Shown in pieces: positions 5,063 to 5,775 of a stretch of DNA of 5,775 nt. This stretch comes from Arenicellales bacterium (GTDB lineage: Bacteria > Pseudomonadota > Gammaproteobacteria > BMS3Bbin11). Within the stretch, counting starts at the first letter, position 1, and each line of letters begins with the position of its first letter. The translations under genes were made by a program, and so were the position numbers. The notes below the pieces were generated by a model, which saw only the letters and a program-made list of their open reading frames with translations, ran no database searches and had not been told where the DNA came from. The stretch lies in NCBI GenBank assembly GCA_029287965.1, contig JARFQC010000006.1, forward strand, positions 1 through 5,775, in the 5' to 3' direction.

Positions 5063-5775
5063 AAAGCGTCGTGCCGCTGCAGTTGTAAATTGAATTCACG
5101 CACCAGGGCGTCATACATATTTTCAATCTGTGTCTGATTGCCGAGTTCCTCGTCGAGGACACCGAGATTGCTCAGTGCCTGCTGAACGTAAGGATGATCC
5201 GATTCGTAGTACCGCTGCAGCAGGGCCAGCACCTGTTCAAACTGTACCCTGGCCTCTTCATAGCGCTGCTCACCGAGATACAGCCTGCCCAGTGCATTCT
5301 GGCCAATTACCTGCCGCATCGGGTCTTCCCCCGAGGACTTATTCCATATGTCGATCGCGGCCAGGTACATGGCCTCGGCCTCGTCATTGCGTGATGCCTG
5401 CTGGTAAAGCTCGGCAAGGTTGCTCATAACGGCAGCGCTGTTGGCATGATCCGGCCCGGATACCTTTTGCGCGATTGTCAAAGAGCGCTTCAGCAGTGCT
5501 TCGGCTCTGCCGGGTTCATCAAGCTGTACGGCCAGTGTCGCAAGCTTGTTGAGACTGACCGCAACGAGCAGGTTGCAACTGCCCAACCCCTCCTCCCGGA
5601 CTGCCAGGCTTTCCTCAAAGCTGCCTACCGCCCTGCGATAGAGTTCCTGTGCGGCATATATCGTACCGAGGTTGTCCAACAGCATTGAAAGCTGGCGGGG
5701 ATCTGTCGACTCGGACGTTTTTAACAGGTCGATCGCCTGTTTCTGCAGCCTCTCTGCACGGTCATAGTCATCCCG
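5017..5775 (-). CDS. TPR-repeat protein, C-terminal part (N-terminus outside the window)
   Basis: The minus-strand frame is open from the window edge (5775) to TAA at 5019-5017, giving 252 residues. The ATG at 5685 is probably internal, because upstream codons continue a repeat (AERLQKQAIDLL) without a stop. Five TPR units follow at about 42-residue spacing, with the alternating pattern LxNLGxxYxxxxxYxxAxxxFEESL, as in NLGTIYAAQ, NLAELYQQA, ALGRLYLGE and NLGVLDEEL. Linkers such as SGPDHANSAA and ESDHPYVQQA resemble kinesin-light-chain-type (TPR_10/TPR_12) repeats. TPRs form helical scaffolds for protein binding; partner and function are unknown. A polar tail rich in Thr, Asp and Pro ends the protein, with no catalytic domain after the repeats, so any enzyme, signal or membrane domain would lie upstream beyond the window. 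It converges on moeA, so it is not part of the operon. Confidence 0.85.
   Translation of the reverse strand, partial: RDDYDRAERLQKQAIDLLKTSESTDPRQLSMLLDNLGTIYAAQELYRRAVGSFEESLAVREEGLGSCNLLVAVSLNKLATLAVQLDEPGRAEALLKRSLTIAQKVSGPDHANSAAVMSNLAELYQQASRNDEAEAMYLAAIDIWNKSSGEDPMRQVIGQNALGRLYLGEQRYEEARVQFEQVLALLQRYYESDHPYVQQALSNLGVLDEELGNQTQIENMYDALVREFNLQLQRHDALTATMPAVDTDSTPQ

Overview
The window carries one compact plus-strand operon for tungstate (oxyanion) uptake and molybdenum/tungsten cofactor maturation, tupA-tupB-tupC-mobA-mobB-moeA (241-4968). A convergent minus-strand gene for a tetratricopeptide-repeat (TPR) protein (5775-5017) follows it and is cut by the window edge. The proteins read like those of a Gammaproteobacterium: MobA, MobB and MoeA share long motifs with the Escherichia coli proteins as I remember them, and the coding DNA is GC-rich. 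Genus and lifestyle cannot be fixed from this window.

Layout. Bases 1-240 are AT-rich (about 40% GC by hand count). They hold no convincing gene and probably contain the operon promoter. They include a near-palindrome at 16-35 with a ModE-like half-site, an imperfect inverted repeat at 172-193 over a -10-like hexamer, and a short inverted repeat (210-215/234-239) ending against the tupA start codon. tupA (periplasmic binding protein) is followed after 13 bases by tupB (permease). From tupB onward every junction, tupB/tupC, tupC/mobA, mobA/mobB and mobB/moeA, is a 4-base ATGA overlap, so translation is probably coupled along the chain. moeA has a second well-placed start at 3754 with its own Shine-Dalgarno. 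moeA and the TPR gene end tail to tail with 48 bases between stop codons and no canonical terminator.

How the genes work together. TupA captures tungstate in the periplasm, TupB passes it through the inner membrane, and TupC supplies ATP-driven power. MoeA inserts the metal oxyanion into adenylylated molybdopterin. MobA then adds GMP to make the guanine dinucleotide cofactor of DMSO-reductase-family enzymes such as formate dehydrogenases, with MobB as an accessory GTP-binding partner. Import, metal insertion and nucleotide attachment are thus encoded on what looks like one transcript. No cofactor-using enzyme, ModE/TunR-type regulator or moaABCDE gene lies in the window.

The individual gene families are all known. 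The points worth a second look are the operon arrangement, the ATGA chain, the missing ribosome-binding site of tupA, the leader palindromes, the double start of moeA and the truncated TPR gene. I found no mobile element, CRISPR array, tRNA or rRNA.
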